From Trypanosoma brucei gambiense DAL972 (taxonomy: Eukaryota; Euglenozoa; Kinetoplastea; Trypanosomatida; Trypanosomatidae), in assembly GCF_000210295.1 (NCBI RefSeq), contig NC_026743.1, positions 1 to 64,000 on the forward strand: DNA of 64,000 bases, read 5' to 3'. Position numbers and translations under genes: made by a program. Below are positions 38,018-48,248 of the stretch, in pieces (position 1 is the first letter of the stretch; each line of letters begins with the position of its first letter). Under the pieces are notes generated by a model. The model was not told the DNA's origin and did no database searches. It saw nothing but the letters and a program-made list of their open reading frames with translations.

Positions 38018-39556
38018 ATGATTTCCGTCTTGTCGCCCTCTGACTTCGAAAAGGCAAAAGAGTTCCGTGCCTTCTTGCGAAACCTCGGGCTATCGAAATC
38101 TTTGGACCTTTTTTCGGAACAATGGGATGAACTCGTAAAACAGCAAAAGGAGATTACCACCAACGAGGAAAGGATGTCGGAACAGGATAAAGAAAAGTCT
38201 CAGAGGGTTTCAAGTGCAGGCTCTACGCCATCCGTAACAACAGCTCGTGTGCTACGCGTGAAGCATCGTGTGGTGTCGGCAGTTGGTATAGAAGATGATT
38301 TGTGGCAACCTGTTGGTCATGAGTTTCTTTCCCCCGCCTTCACTACAGGAGCTGGTATTTCGTTGGAAGCCTATGAGATGGCAAGGCAGAATGACACTGT
38401 CACTTTGGTTTGTACAAACCCGTACTTTAAGGAACCACCACCATCTAATCTACCGCTGGAGCACTTTGATTTACGAGTGTGGTATGAAAGCGGTAAGACG
38501 GGGTTTGAGGAAGAGAAGGAACTACCGATTTCGGTTGACTCCATAGTTGCTGGTCGGTATCAAATGCTCCAATACCTCGACTCCGCTGCCTTTTCCCGCA
38601 CTGTGCGCTGTATGGACTTACATGAGGATCGCGAAGTGTGCCTTAAAATCATACGGAACTCTAAGGACTTCTTTGATCAGAGTATAGACGAAATCAAGTT
38701 GCTCAAGTTGATCAATTCTTCGGGTGATACAGAGGAGAATTGTGTAGTCAAAATGTATGATTTCTTCTACTACAAGGAACACATGTGTATAGTTACAGAG
38801 CTTCTCCGCGATAACTTGTATCGGTTTAGCAAGTACAATCGTGACGAAGAGACGGAACTGTACTTTACACTACCCCGGCTTCAGGCCACCGCAAGACAGG
38901 TTCTTACGGGGTTGCGATTCTTGCATAGTCTTGGTCTGATACACTCCGACCTCAAACCAGAGAATATTCTTATCCAGTCGTACAGTCGGTGTGCAGTGAA
39001 AATAATTGATTTTGGGAGCAGTTGCTTTTTGACCGATAACCTCAGTTCCTACGTGCAGTCCCGTTGCTACCGGGCACCAGAGGTGATTCTTGGTTGTAAG
39101 TACGATAGCGGCATTGATATTTGGTCTTTGGGTGCCATTCTTGCTGAACTGGCGACGGGTAATGTGTTATTCGAAAATAACTCGATTCCGCAGATGTTGG
39201 CGTCTATTTGTAGCGTTTGCAACGAGTTGCCGTCGAAGCTTCTACACGAAGGTCGGAACACTCATCATTACGTTACCAAGTTTGGTGCGTTTTACGAGTA
39301 TTGCGAAAATATGGATCTTATATTCCATTACCCTGTTCAAGGTACGCCGCTGCCGGAACTTTTTGGCTACGATGATCCCTTATATGTTGACTTCGTACGC
39401 TCGTGCCTCACTTTAGACCACCGTCAGCGCCCTACGGCGGAAGAGCTTCTGAAACATCCCTTTATCCACAACGATTATGGAAGTGCATACAGTAAACCCC
39501 CACCTTTGAAGAAGCAGGTTGCCGATACAAATGGCATCAAAGACACGTCTATTTGA
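38018..39556 (+). CDS. DYRK-family protein kinase, plant/protist type
   Basis: A dual-specificity tyrosine-regulated kinase of 512 residues. Residues 1-180 are a non-kinase N-terminus with a helical start (FEKAKEFRAFLRNLGL). The kinase domain spans about 181-490. The Gly loop is replaced by YLDSAAFSRTVRC. The catalytic Lys is in CLKIIRNSKDFFDQSIDEIK. The catalytic loop reads HSDLKPEN (residues 309-316), with Ser where most kinases have Arg and DYRKs usually Cys. The Mg motif is IIDFGSSCF and the activation loop is YVQSRCYRAPE with the autophosphorylated Tyr. The SAAFSR loop and KDFFDQS motif match plant-type DYRKs better than animal DYRK1-4. The start at 38018 is the first ATG; the open frame begins three codons earlier without ATG. 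Confidence 0.92.
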   Translation: MISVLSPSDFEKAKEFRAFLRNLGLSKSLDLFSEQWDELVKQQKEITTNEERMSEQDKEKSQRVSSAGSTPSVTTARVLRVKHRVVSAVGIEDDLWQPVGHEFLSPAFTTGAGISLEAYEMARQNDTVTLVCTNPYFKEPPPSNLPLEHFDLRVWYESGKTGFEEEKELPISVDSIVAGRYQMLQYLDSAAFSRTVRCMDLHEDREVCLKIIRNSKDFFDQSIDEIKLLKLINSSGDTEENCVVKMYDFFYYKEHMCIVTELLRDNLYRFSKYNRDEETELYFTLPRLQATARQVLTGLRFLHSLGLIHSDLKPENILIQSYSRCAVKIIDFGSSCFLTDNLSSYVQSRCYRAPEVILGCKYDSGIDIWSLGAILAELATGNVLFENNSIPQMLASICSVCNELPSKLLHEGRNTHHYVTKFGAFYEYCENMDLIFHYPVQGTPLPELFGYDDPLYVDFVRSCLTLDHRQRPTAEELLKHPFIHNDYGSAYSKPPPLKKQVADTNGIKDTSI

Positions 39557-41913
39557 GTCACAATCAGTTGAGGTGGTTTGGATGCCTAATAAATTCCATA
39601 GAATAGCGCAATGCTCTCTCTCTCTCTCTCTATCCTTTTCGTTTCATTTTCCTCTGGATTTACATATTGATCTTTTGTCCTTCACCCCCTTTTTAGTGTT
39701 GTCGACACCTGTATTTGTGAGTCGATGCGTCTGAATCGCTTGATGCAGAACAGCAGCAACAACAAAAAATTCTCATTTTTTATCTTTTACCTTTGTGTTT
39801 ATTTTTGTTTTGTTTCGTTTTGAGTGTTTGTGTTTGTGTTGAAGTCATGAAAGGAAATTGTTATTGGTAGTCTGAAACGTCATGAAATGAGAGAAACATA
39901 TGAGGAAAGACATGTGTGCACACTTGCACTTGCTTCCTCATTCTGTTGGTGCCTCTCTCCGTATATAAATAGAAATATATATATATATATATATACATAT
40001 ATATGAGATGTTTTTACGCATTCGCCCGTACATTTTTACAACTGCTGCCCGCCTGTGCACTCATTTCTGTAGTTGATGATGGGAAAAAGAGAGGACGTGC
40101 GTATATGTTTGTTTGTGTGTGTGTGTGCGTGCGTGTCGGGGAAAGGATGTGAAAGGAGTGAAGAGGGTTGAAACTGATGTTAGAGAGGAAGTGAAAAGTT
40201 TCGTATTTCTCCCTCTTCTTTTCTGGTGTTGGGTGGGTGTTTTACCCTCCTTTTTTTCTTTTTCAGTTGATTAATTTCTTTTGATGCGCAAGCAAACGAC
40301 TCAGTGGTGTGTTGTGTTTCTGTCCTTGACCCACTTTAGCCTTCACCCCCAAAAAAGTCGTGTGGGCCACTGGCGCCGCTCTCTCTTTTTTTTTTTTCGT
40401 CTTGTGGCGAGGTGAGACAATACCGGTCAAACGAGGCGGGAGTCATGAGGAGAATAAATAGGTTTTGATGTATTTTTGCGATGTGTTTTGGGAGTGTGAC
40501 TAAAACCTGTTTTGACGGCATTTGCTCGCGTGCCTTCTATTAATATAATGTTTGTATACATATGTATCTGCGTATATGTTTGTGTGTGTGTGTGTGTGTG
40601 TTTGAGAAAACATGTAATGTGAAATCTCGTCTTTTTCTTTACTTTTACCCTTTACTTGTTTTTGTTTTCCTCCTTGTATACCTTTCATAATCATGGTATT
40701 TATCTATAAACTTGTGTTCCGCGGAAGTTTCTCCATTGGGTAAAGGGGTGGATGGAGATATTTTGCTTTTCTGTGTGAACTCATGACAGTATGGAAGGAA
40801 TTTTCAACCATGCTTTTGTTTTGTTTTACAGAGAGGGATCAAACGAGAAGAGGGGTGGAAATAATTCAACATGTGACGAAGAGGAGAGGGAGGTGACAAA
40901 AAGCAAGAAAACAAAACGGGAAATATCGACGGTATGGTGGATTCTGCTCTTTTGGTTTCGCATGCATTTGCTACAAGAAGGTTGCAATACACATCTCTCT
41001 TTAATTCTCTCTATTTCTTTCGTTTTCTTTATTCTCCTTCTGTGGTGATGGCGCAACTGCACAATTTGTGACGGTATTGAAGCGGAGGAACGGGTGGAGT
41101 GATGTGACGTGATGGAATAGGAACGGGAAGGAATGATGGGGAGCCCCAAATGATAATATTGGTAACAATTCAGTTAACCATTCTTTCCAAGCTGATTTGG
41201 ATTACTTGATTTCTTCTTTTCTTTTTTTTAAATGTCCCTCTTTCTCATTTCTTCTCTTCTTTTTTTTCCTTCTTTTACCCAACTGTTGATTGCTTGCTGA
41301 GTTTTCCTTTTCCCCAAATGTAAGGGCATTTGATCGTTTTGTAAGCTGATATTTTAAGTGTCGTTATGCTTGGACTTGCAGTGGCAGTGTTGTTGTTATT
41401 GTTGTTATTGTTGCTCATGAAAAGCAACGGATAGAAGGCAGTCGCGTGTACCCCCTGTTACTACTACCGCTGCAGTTACGTGTGGCCCCCTCCGAGTTTG
41501 ACTGAATATCACAGTGTCAATGACTCAAAAAAAATAATAATAATATAAAAATTATATATATATATATATGATAATGAAAATAATGCGGCGCTTCTAACCT
41601 GTTTCATCTTCCACATTTTCTTTCTGTCCCATTTTTTTTTTCTTCTCTCATTGTTGTAAACGTTACTTTCGAGGAATTTGTTTCGTTTGAGGTTATCGCC
41701 TATTTTGGCTAGTGGTAACCTCCATCGCAACTGTGACTTAGTCATAACACTGCACTCAAGAAAGTAAAAGAGCATAAAGTAGAGAGCAGGAAAATAGACT
41801 GATTAGAAAAAGGTGGGCACAGGAGGAAGTATCAAAATATTTGATTCCTCTACACTGTGTAGTTTCATATCTAATTTGCCATTTGAGTGTGGTGCCACAC
41901 AACTTACTTTATT
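39557..41913. other. gene-free stretch, about 2.36 kb, rich in simple repeats
   Basis: No convincing gene on either strand. Repeats in order: (CT)n about 39613-39631; TA 39975-39994; TG about 40112-40126; TG 40580-40600; GTT/ATT repeats about 41388-41414; and TA about 41553-41569. The frame at 40791-41048 + and several minus-strand frames carry no motif. It probably combines a long kinase 3' UTR with the leader of the next gene. Confidence 0.5.
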
Positions 41914-42825
41914 ATGTTTAGTCAGAAGCCGCCACCACCGCGTTACGTTCTCAACGTTGACACGGGTAAATGGAGCAAGCAGGTTGTGGTACCTGAAACC
42001 AAACCCAAAGAGTCGATGCCAAATATTCAAAGCACACTTGACCTTCTGCTCTACCACGCCATGCACACCGCCAAAACTCAGTTGGAGGAAGAGGGAAAAC
42101 GGACTCGAGTGGTGCCCGATGTTGCAGGTCAGATTGCAACTTTTGAGGCTCGTCACAACATTCACGCAAATGCACTGCGCTCCTTCTCTCTTTCCAGACG
42201 AGGTGGTTGCTGTTCAAATCCTGTTGTTGGACTTCTTTGCGGTATTCCACTGTACGATGTCTATACTGCGCTCACTAAAAGAAAAGGGGAGGAATGGGAT
42301 ACGTATGGAGGGGAGCCCGACCCAAATAAACTCCTGCGTTTAAGTTTAGATGAACTGTTTGATGTATGCACGAGCCTGGTAAAACCAATGGTAAACTATA
42401 GTTATGTTCGAGACATGTTTACCATGCTTCCATCTGATGGTGAGGATGATGACAACAGCGTACCTCTATCGTGTTTTTTTTCGTTCCTCGTAGAAAACGC
42501 ATTTCATCCAACGTTGAACCGAAACGTGGAAGCATTGTTCCGTGCATTTGACCCCGAGGGTACCGGGGTCATATCCGAGGCTACACTTGCTTCTCCTGTG
42601 CTCAACGCTTTTGCAGAACTGAATCTTTTTGGACATTTGCGCGGGGAATGGGAAAGGATGGCTTCAACGCTGGAGATTGTGGGAAATATTGATTACCGCA
42701 TCGTAGACAATATTCGGCTTCTTACGCCGGAGGCCACTCGTGCGGTTTTGTGTAGTTCCCCCATTTTGTATGACGCGATGGAAAATGTCGATTTAGACGG
42801 CTCTAAGCTTAAGGTGTCTTCGTGA
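41914..42825 (+). CDS. hypothetical protein with an EF-hand-like segment
   Basis: 303 residues. The protein begins MFSQKPPPPRYVLNVDTGKW. The centre is helical. Near residues 205-225 lies FRAFDPEGTGVISEATLA, which matches one EF-hand loop (D-x-E-G-T-G-x-I-x-x-A), though the last position is Ala rather than Glu, so Ca2+ binding is doubtful. Another acidic stretch, PSDGEDDDNSVPLSCF, lies before it and resembles a degenerate loop. The next gene encodes calcineurin B, also an EF-hand protein. The pairing could be chance, since trypanosome arrays are not functional operons. The start is the first ATG. Confidence 0.82.
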   Translation: MFSQKPPPPRYVLNVDTGKWSKQVVVPETKPKESMPNIQSTLDLLLYHAMHTAKTQLEEEGKRTRVVPDVAGQIATFEARHNIHANALRSFSLSRRGGCCSNPVVGLLCGIPLYDVYTALTKRKGEEWDTYGGEPDPNKLLRLSLDELFDVCTSLVKPMVNYSYVRDMFTMLPSDGEDDDNSVPLSCFFSFLVENAFHPTLNRNVEALFRAFDPEGTGVISEATLASPVLNAFAELNLFGHLRGEWERMASTLEIVGNIDYRIVDNIRLLTPEATRAVLCSSPILYDAMENVDLDGSKLKVSS

Positions 42826-43368
42826 GTTATTGCAAGTTACGCAGCCCTTGTGCATCAATATCTTGTGGTAAAAGAAAGGGGAGGGGAACTCGTGTAGCGA
42901 TATCTCGCATTTGATTCACCTTTTGTTTCTTGCCAGTTATGCCTGTGCCGTGTTCTCGCTTCGTGTTGGACTTGTTGTGTTTGCACTTATATCTTACCCT
43001 TCTGGCGTCGTCTTTGTTCGTTAGTGGGTACTGTTGGCAAGGGAATGTTTGCAGTTGTAATGTATGTGTTATGTGGTAATGTGAAATGTTTACTTCTCCC
43101 GCTCGTGGGGTAATAAAATTTCAAGTTCCCTCTATTTCAATTGCGTGATAGCCTCGTGCTTGCGAGCCGATGTTCGTTGAACTAAGGGAAAAACATCCCC
43201 ACAATGGCGTATCTTCTCTACCTCGTACTTTTCCCTTTTCCTCTATTATTTGGGGTTGTATTACATGCCACTTTTCTCCTACGGGTGCATGCATGTGCAT
43301 AATATAGAAAAAAAAACTGTATTTTTTTAAAAAAAGAGAAAAAAATTGAGAGTGGCTGGAGGAGCGGG
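42826..43368. other. intergenic with T7/A7 dyad
   Basis: Contains T7 followed by A7 at 43322-43335 just before the calcineurin B leader, and a T/C-rich tract at about 43216-43250 (CCTCGTACTTTTCCCTTTTCC). No other gene is seen. Confidence 0.5.
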
Positions 43369-43908
43369 ATGGAAGTTGCTGCGGTTGCGAGTGCTCCCTC
43401 GGCTGAGGAGGTGAGCGAACTGAGGAAGCATACGCGTCTGTCAGAGGCTCAAATCACTCGACTGCATGAGCGTTTCACGGCACTTGACCGGTGTGGAAAA
43501 GGTTTGATTTCCCCGAGTGATTTTCAGTCAATAGCATCCGTGGCGTCCAACCCTCTTCTTAGTCGAGTGCTTACTGTGGTTAGCAGTAGTGGTGATGGAA
43601 ACATTAGTTTTGTTGATTTTGCGAAGGCATTCGCTGTTTTTCTCCCACAGACCGATAGGCAGGAAAAGCTGCGCTTTACGTATATGATGTATGATATCGA
43701 CGGTGATGACAAAATCAGTAACAGCGATCTCATGGAGGCTCTCAAAATGATGGTAGGACCGAACTTAACAGATGTGCAGCTGCAACAGATAGTAGACAAA
43801 ACATTTATTGAGGTGGACTCCAACCGGGACGGTTTTATCACGTTTAGTGATTTTGAGAAGCTTTCACTTCCCATCAGTCTGGATAATGCCCATGTTCTGC
43901 AGTTTTAA
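43369..43908 (+). CDS. CNB: calcineurin B regulatory subunit
   Basis: The Ca2+-binding regulatory subunit of the phosphatase calcineurin. It has 179 residues, against about 170 in other eukaryotes. Four EF-hands are seen in order. The first is degenerate (LDRCGKGLISPSDFQS). The second is SSSGDGNISFVDFAKAF. The third, canonical, is YDIDGDDKISNSDLMEAL. The fourth is VDSNRDGFITFSDFEKL. The linker RFTYMMYDIDGD and MMVGPNLTDVQLQQIVDKT match calcineurin B better than calmodulin. There is no N-terminal Gly-2, so the usual N-myristoylation of calcineurin B (MGNEAS type) is absent: the protein starts MEVAAV. It would partner with calcineurin A encoded elsewhere. Confidence 0.88.
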   Translation: MEVAAVASAPSAEEVSELRKHTRLSEAQITRLHERFTALDRCGKGLISPSDFQSIASVASNPLLSRVLTVVSSSGDGNISFVDFAKAFAVFLPQTDRQEKLRFTYMMYDIDGDDKISNSDLMEALKMMVGPNLTDVQLQQIVDKTFIEVDSNRDGFITFSDFEKLSLPISLDNAHVLQF

Positions 43909-44512
43909 ACAAATGGAAGCGTGTGGTATCACATGAACCTGACATAACCTAATGCAAATAATTTACACGCATATGTAAAAGGCCGCGGTTTATGTGGTGT
44001 TTGTGCCTGCAGGTTTCATTATCCCCCCGCGCTTCACACCCTTGGGGGAGGGGGAATGAAAGTTTTGTGTTGCATTTGCTGCTCAGTAGCAGCTGTTGGT
44101 GCATTTCCTTAGCTCGCCTGTACACCGTGGTCAGATATGCGCTGAAAGACCTGGAAAGTTTTTGCTGGGGAGGGGTGTTAGACGTGTGGAATATTTATGT
44201 GTCAAAGGCCGGATGAACGTTTCCTTTTACTTTTTTGTTTTGCTCCGTCGTTTATCATCCCTAATCCCATTTTGCTCGTTTTATTCGTCTTACCCCCCTC
44301 TCTCTATTTGCGTACCTTTGAAACTGTGTCGTCGCGCAGCATTTTTGTTTCTTCTGCTCCTCTTTGTTTTTCTTTTGGCCCGTTCCCCTTCTTTTTATGT
44401 AATTTACAACGGTTTGTTTTCTGTTTTCTTCTAATTTTGATTATTATTATTCACTTTGGTTATTTTGCATACGCACTGTGGCGAGAGGAGTCTTTGAAGT
44501 GGAAATACTACT
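43909..44512. other. intergenic, about 600 bases
   Basis: No gene is recognised. The sequence is very T/C-rich from about 44215 to 44450, giving hydrophobic spurious frames in all + frames. This is the splicing tract for the PPR gene. Confidence 0.5.
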
Positions 44513-45541
44513 ATGCTCCGCCGTAGTGATTTACTGCTGAAAAAGGGTTGGACTCATAATCCCGGTCGTACACGCCGTGGTGGGAAAAATCTCGCATGGC
44601 GCCCAAAAATGTCGGAACGTACGCTCGAGCAGTTTGTTCCACTTCACCTCGCATTCCCTCGAAGGCATCCAAACAGTTGGCAAGAGAGGCAGTTCCACCT
44701 CCTCGGTTACGTCAAATGGCCAAAAGAAATTGGTTTCTACAATGCTGGTGATAACTTTGAGCTTACACCACAAGCAGCATATCGTATTTACAAACAAAAC
44801 TGCGACGAGACCTTTTGGACGAGGTTGCATAATGAAAAAACAATTATTCATTTACTTCCACTGGTCGAGCAGGATCCTGGGACCAACATGGTGCTCGTTG
44901 ATGATATTTTTCGTCACCACCTTAAGCGTTTTGGTGCCGATCATTATATTTACAATGCGGTGATGCAAGCGGCTGCATTTGCAAAAGATTTCCCCCGCTG
45001 CGAGCAATTATTAGCAGAGATGCGCGGCCTTGGCCTTGAGCCAAACGCACAATCTTACGTCAACATGATGTTGGGTGCGCGCCTTACAGGAAAACCTCGG
45101 GATCAGGCGGAGGCTTTTTTCCGTGAAGGTATCAAAACAGGTGCCATTAGTGCTGTAATGCGTCTCGACACTGAATTTCAAATGTGGATGGACCAATTGG
45201 AGCGACTCGGTTCCTTCAAAGCGAAGGTCGGATACCTGTCAGTTAATGAGGAAGGCGCTTCTCCAATGCCTCGTGACATGTGGGCATTATGGGGTTGGCA
45301 TCGTACCGAGGCGAAATTTATTAGTCGTAAGCAGATGATTTCTGAGCAGGTACAAAACCGTGTGAGGAGTGGCAAAGAGTTGGTGGGAACAGTTTATCAA
45401 AAAGCTCGTCGGCAGCCATGGGCAAAATATAATGGGATGTTTCCGTATGATTACAACGGCCCTGCACGAAGACCCGCGGCTTCCTTCGTGGACGCTCCAA
45501 CTCCAACACATAACGCAGAGGTTTGTGGAACTGCATATTAG
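44513..45541 (+). CDS. pentatricopeptide repeat (PPR) protein, probably mitochondrial
   Basis: 342 residues. The N-terminus is basic (MLRRSDLLLKKGWTHNPGRT), consistent with mitochondrial import. The clearest PPR unit is YIYNAVMQAAAFAKDFPRCE followed by QLLAEMRGLGLEPNAQSYVN, and then a further unit with GARLTGKPRDQAEAFFREGI. Neighbouring helices are more degenerate. PPR proteins in trypanosomes act mostly in mitochondrial RNA processing and as parts of the mitoribosome (KRIPP proteins). The C-terminus (RRQPWAKYNGMFPYDYNG) is unlike a PPR and rich in Trp, Tyr and Pro, which would suit a ribosomal role. The exact partner cannot be told. Confidence 0.82.
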   Translation: MLRRSDLLLKKGWTHNPGRTRRGGKNLAWRPKMSERTLEQFVPLHLAFPRRHPNSWQERQFHLLGYVKWPKEIGFYNAGDNFELTPQAAYRIYKQNCDETFWTRLHNEKTIIHLLPLVEQDPGTNMVLVDDIFRHHLKRFGADHYIYNAVMQAAAFAKDFPRCEQLLAEMRGLGLEPNAQSYVNMMLGARLTGKPRDQAEAFFREGIKTGAISAVMRLDTEFQMWMDQLERLGSFKAKVGYLSVNEEGASPMPRDMWALWGWHRTEAKFISRKQMISEQVQNRVRSGKELVGTVYQKARRQPWAKYNGMFPYDYNGPARRPAASFVDAPTPTHNAEVCGTAY

Positions 45542-46081
45542 TGAGGTGTGTTTGCTCTCTTACGGAGGGAAGGGGGGGGGGTTTCATGGGACGTTTTAAC
45601 CAGGCGGTAGCGTTTTAGTTTGGAAGGATGCGAAATGGCAATGTGCCACAGCTCCTAAGGTTATATATTTTGTGCATGGATGTGCAATCTTGTGCCGTGT
45701 TTGGTCCCTTGGATTTCTTCTCTTTTTGGATGGTGGTATCGTTGCATGGACACATGCACTTTTACTTCTTTTTTTTTTGTTACCTTCAGTGCACGTAATG
45801 TACGTGGTCGATTCGCTTAAGCCATCCGCATGCGAATATGTATTATTGACTTACTGTTGTTTACCCTTCCTCTGGTTGCAAGATAATACTGTCAAAAGCT
45901 GCACGCTGCTGTACCGTAAGCAATAGTGCTTTAGGAGGGCCGGTAAAAAGCAAAAAAAAACAAAAAACAGTCCGTTATATATAGAGAGAGAGGGAGAGGG
46001 GGAGAGAGAAATATAAAAAAGAAATATTGAAGTACTCATTTACCTTACAGAGTCACACACGTCAAAGTTCAAGGAAACGAC
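45542..46081. other. intergenic, about 540 bases
   Basis: A G9 run at about 45571-45579 and a (GA)n run at about 45983-46009 are seen. A frame at 45672-45926 + encodes only hydrophobic low-complexity sequence and is judged spurious. The leader of the next gene is AG-rich near the ATG. Confidence 0.5.
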
Positions 46082-46531
46082 ATGTCCGTGCGCATTCGCT
46101 TTATTCTTACAGGCGCCTGTCCTCCATCCTACTCTGGCAAGCAGGTTCAACTTAACTTCCCTCTTGAGGATGAAAATGGGGCACCCACAACAACAGCTCA
46201 CCTAAAGCAATTGATTCGTACGCAGTGGCCAGAAAATATGTCAGAAATGAAAGAAGTTGTTGAGAAAACTGAAATGAGAGTCCTTAAAACTGGAAACCTC
46301 CTCTCAGATGATACCCAAATTCGCTCTGTCCTGACGGCTACAGAATTAAGCGAGTGTAGCATTAACCCAAGTGCTGAAGGGAGCGGCCGAGCAGATGAGG
46401 ATCAGAAATCAGTTCTGATGCATCTAGTTTTTCAGAGCAATCAAAGTCAAGGCAGACAAAGAGATGGCACCGCAGGTGGAGGAAGGCGTGATAATGCTTC
46501 CCATGATAGTGGTTGTTGCACCATGCTGTAG
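46082..46531 (+). CDS. membrane-anchored ubiquitin-fold protein (MUB/UBL3-like)
   Basis: 149 residues. Residues 1-110 form a ubiquitin-like fold of the UBL3/MUB class: IRFILTGACPPSYSGKQVQL, an insert, HLKQLIRTQWPENMSEMKEV and MRVLKTGNLLSDDTQI (a ubiquitin-fold LIxxGKxLxDxxxL-type segment), then a strand VLMHLVFQ. A Gly/Arg/Ser-rich linker follows. The C-terminus is GCCTML: a CaaX box (Cys-Thr-Met-Leu), with Leu favouring geranylgeranylation, and a preceding Cys for palmitoylation. MUBs are known in plants, animals and fungi as prenylated membrane tethers, for example for E2 enzymes. There is no C-terminal di-Gly, so it is not a conjugated modifier. Confidence 0.85.
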   Translation: MSVRIRFILTGACPPSYSGKQVQLNFPLEDENGAPTTTAHLKQLIRTQWPENMSEMKEVVEKTEMRVLKTGNLLSDDTQIRSVLTATELSECSINPSAEGSGRADEDQKSVLMHLVFQSNQSQGRQRDGTAGGGRRDNASHDSGCCTML

Positions 46532-46652
46532 AAAATATGCTCAGATGGTTCATTGCTTTTTTTTTTGTTTGTCCCATCCTCTTCCATCGTCATCCGTCTC
46601 TTCTTTTTCTTTGCGCTTCTCTCCTTTTCTTCTCTTTACTTGCTTGTTTTTC

Positions 46653-46683
<31 letters not shown>

Positions 46684-48248
46684 CCATCTCTCCAAATATG
46701 TTACCATCACCATTACGTTTTAATGGGTTGTAACAAACTTCCTGCACAGGTGATTAGGGTTTAACTCTATATTTCATAAGGTGTGCGGGAGTACTGAAAG
46801 AAAAAAAAAACAGTAACAATAGTGGAGAAATGGCGCCCTGTCACTGATGGGTAATATTAAAGTGAGTGTTTCATTGTTTTGTCCCTCTTTCCTCTGTGTG
46901 TTTGTGAATGGGTGTCAGTAAAGAAAAGAAAAGGAAGAGGGAAGGGATGCGGAGCAATTACAGAAATGAAAATGGGCACGTCCGCACTGGCACAGAAAAA
47001 AAAAAGCGAGAGGAAATGTGTGAAGTGAAAATATCAAGAGGAAACACACATAAACAAAAGAAAAGAGCAGGGGGACGGGGGGGAAAGAAAAGAAGAACTG
47101 TTGAAGCTCAACGGAATCAGCTAAGGTGAAAAGAGTGCGTGAGGTGAAAGCGTGGAGGAGAAGTTTATTTCTGCATATGTGTGTACATATTCTTTAGAGA
47201 AGGGGATGTTACCATCACCTCCCGGCATTTCATTCCCCCCAAATATTGCATACAGCTTTACTGCTTTCTTTTTTTAAAAAAAAATATTGTTGATTGTATC
47301 TTTTCCCACACCCGTGGTTTGGGCAGTATTTTACAATACCTGTGGGAGCTTCTTTTGCGCCACCACGGTGACATATTTCGCCTTTGTTCGTACTATTTTT
47401 GTTTCGTCCTTTTGTGATTAATACTCTGCTGCTTCTGAATGTTGAGTGGGAGATGAAATTTGTACTCACCGTGTGGGTTTGTGTCTACGCATACGTGTTT
47501 ATGTTTGTGTTTGTTTTAGAGAAAAGAAGGAGGAAAAAATACATTGAAGTTCTTATATGTGTATGAACGTGTTTGGGAACCTTTCGACACCGCCACTATT
47601 TCCCAGTTTCTTTCTTCCTTTTCTTTTCTTTCTTTTTTTTTTAAACCTCATCGAGCGAATTGGTGCACATGCGAATTCGTATATCTGTTTCTGCTGCTTC
47701 GTTATGCGATTTTAAGTAGGGGAATTATGTACGGTGAAAGTGTGATGAAGGGAAGGTCTATGGGGCTGAGGATGAAAAGAAAAAGGAAGAGAAATCAAGA
47801 TGACTACACAACACTCATTTCCAATTCTGTTTTTTTTTTTGAAGTATGTGTATGTGTATGTGTGTGTGTGTGTGTGCGCGTATATCTTATTGTGACGAAT
47901 TTGTATGCGCAGAAACCCTTCCATACGCAATATTTAATCCATTCTCTCTCATTGCTATGTTCTCGTGTTTAGTCGTGAACTTTAGGTATTTGTATTTCAT
48001 ATGTCTGTGCTTGCCTTTGTGCATGTTTTATGCAGTGTGGTATATTTTGTACTTGTGAGCATACTTGTGGCTTCTTTCCTTCTCACTTATATATATATAT
48101 ATATATATATTAGTTCCGTTGACAATACCACTAAAAAGGGGAGTGTGGGAGTGTGAAGTAGGTTAAGGTAGTGAAACAAGGAAGTAAAACATAAAAATCC
48201 CGCTGGTTCCCCTCTTTTCCCCCTCTTTTGCTCATCCGCTTCATTGAG
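46532..48248. other. gene-free stretch, about 1.7 kb, rich in simple repeats
   Basis: No convincing gene. Noted are TA-rich 46653-46683, T7/A9 at 47269-47284, TG/TA-rich 47843-47880 and TA about 48090-48110. A/G-rich segments occupy about 46915-47160. The pyrimidine tract CCCCTCTTTTCCCCCTCTTT at about 48209-48228 serves the next gene. Confidence 0.5.
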
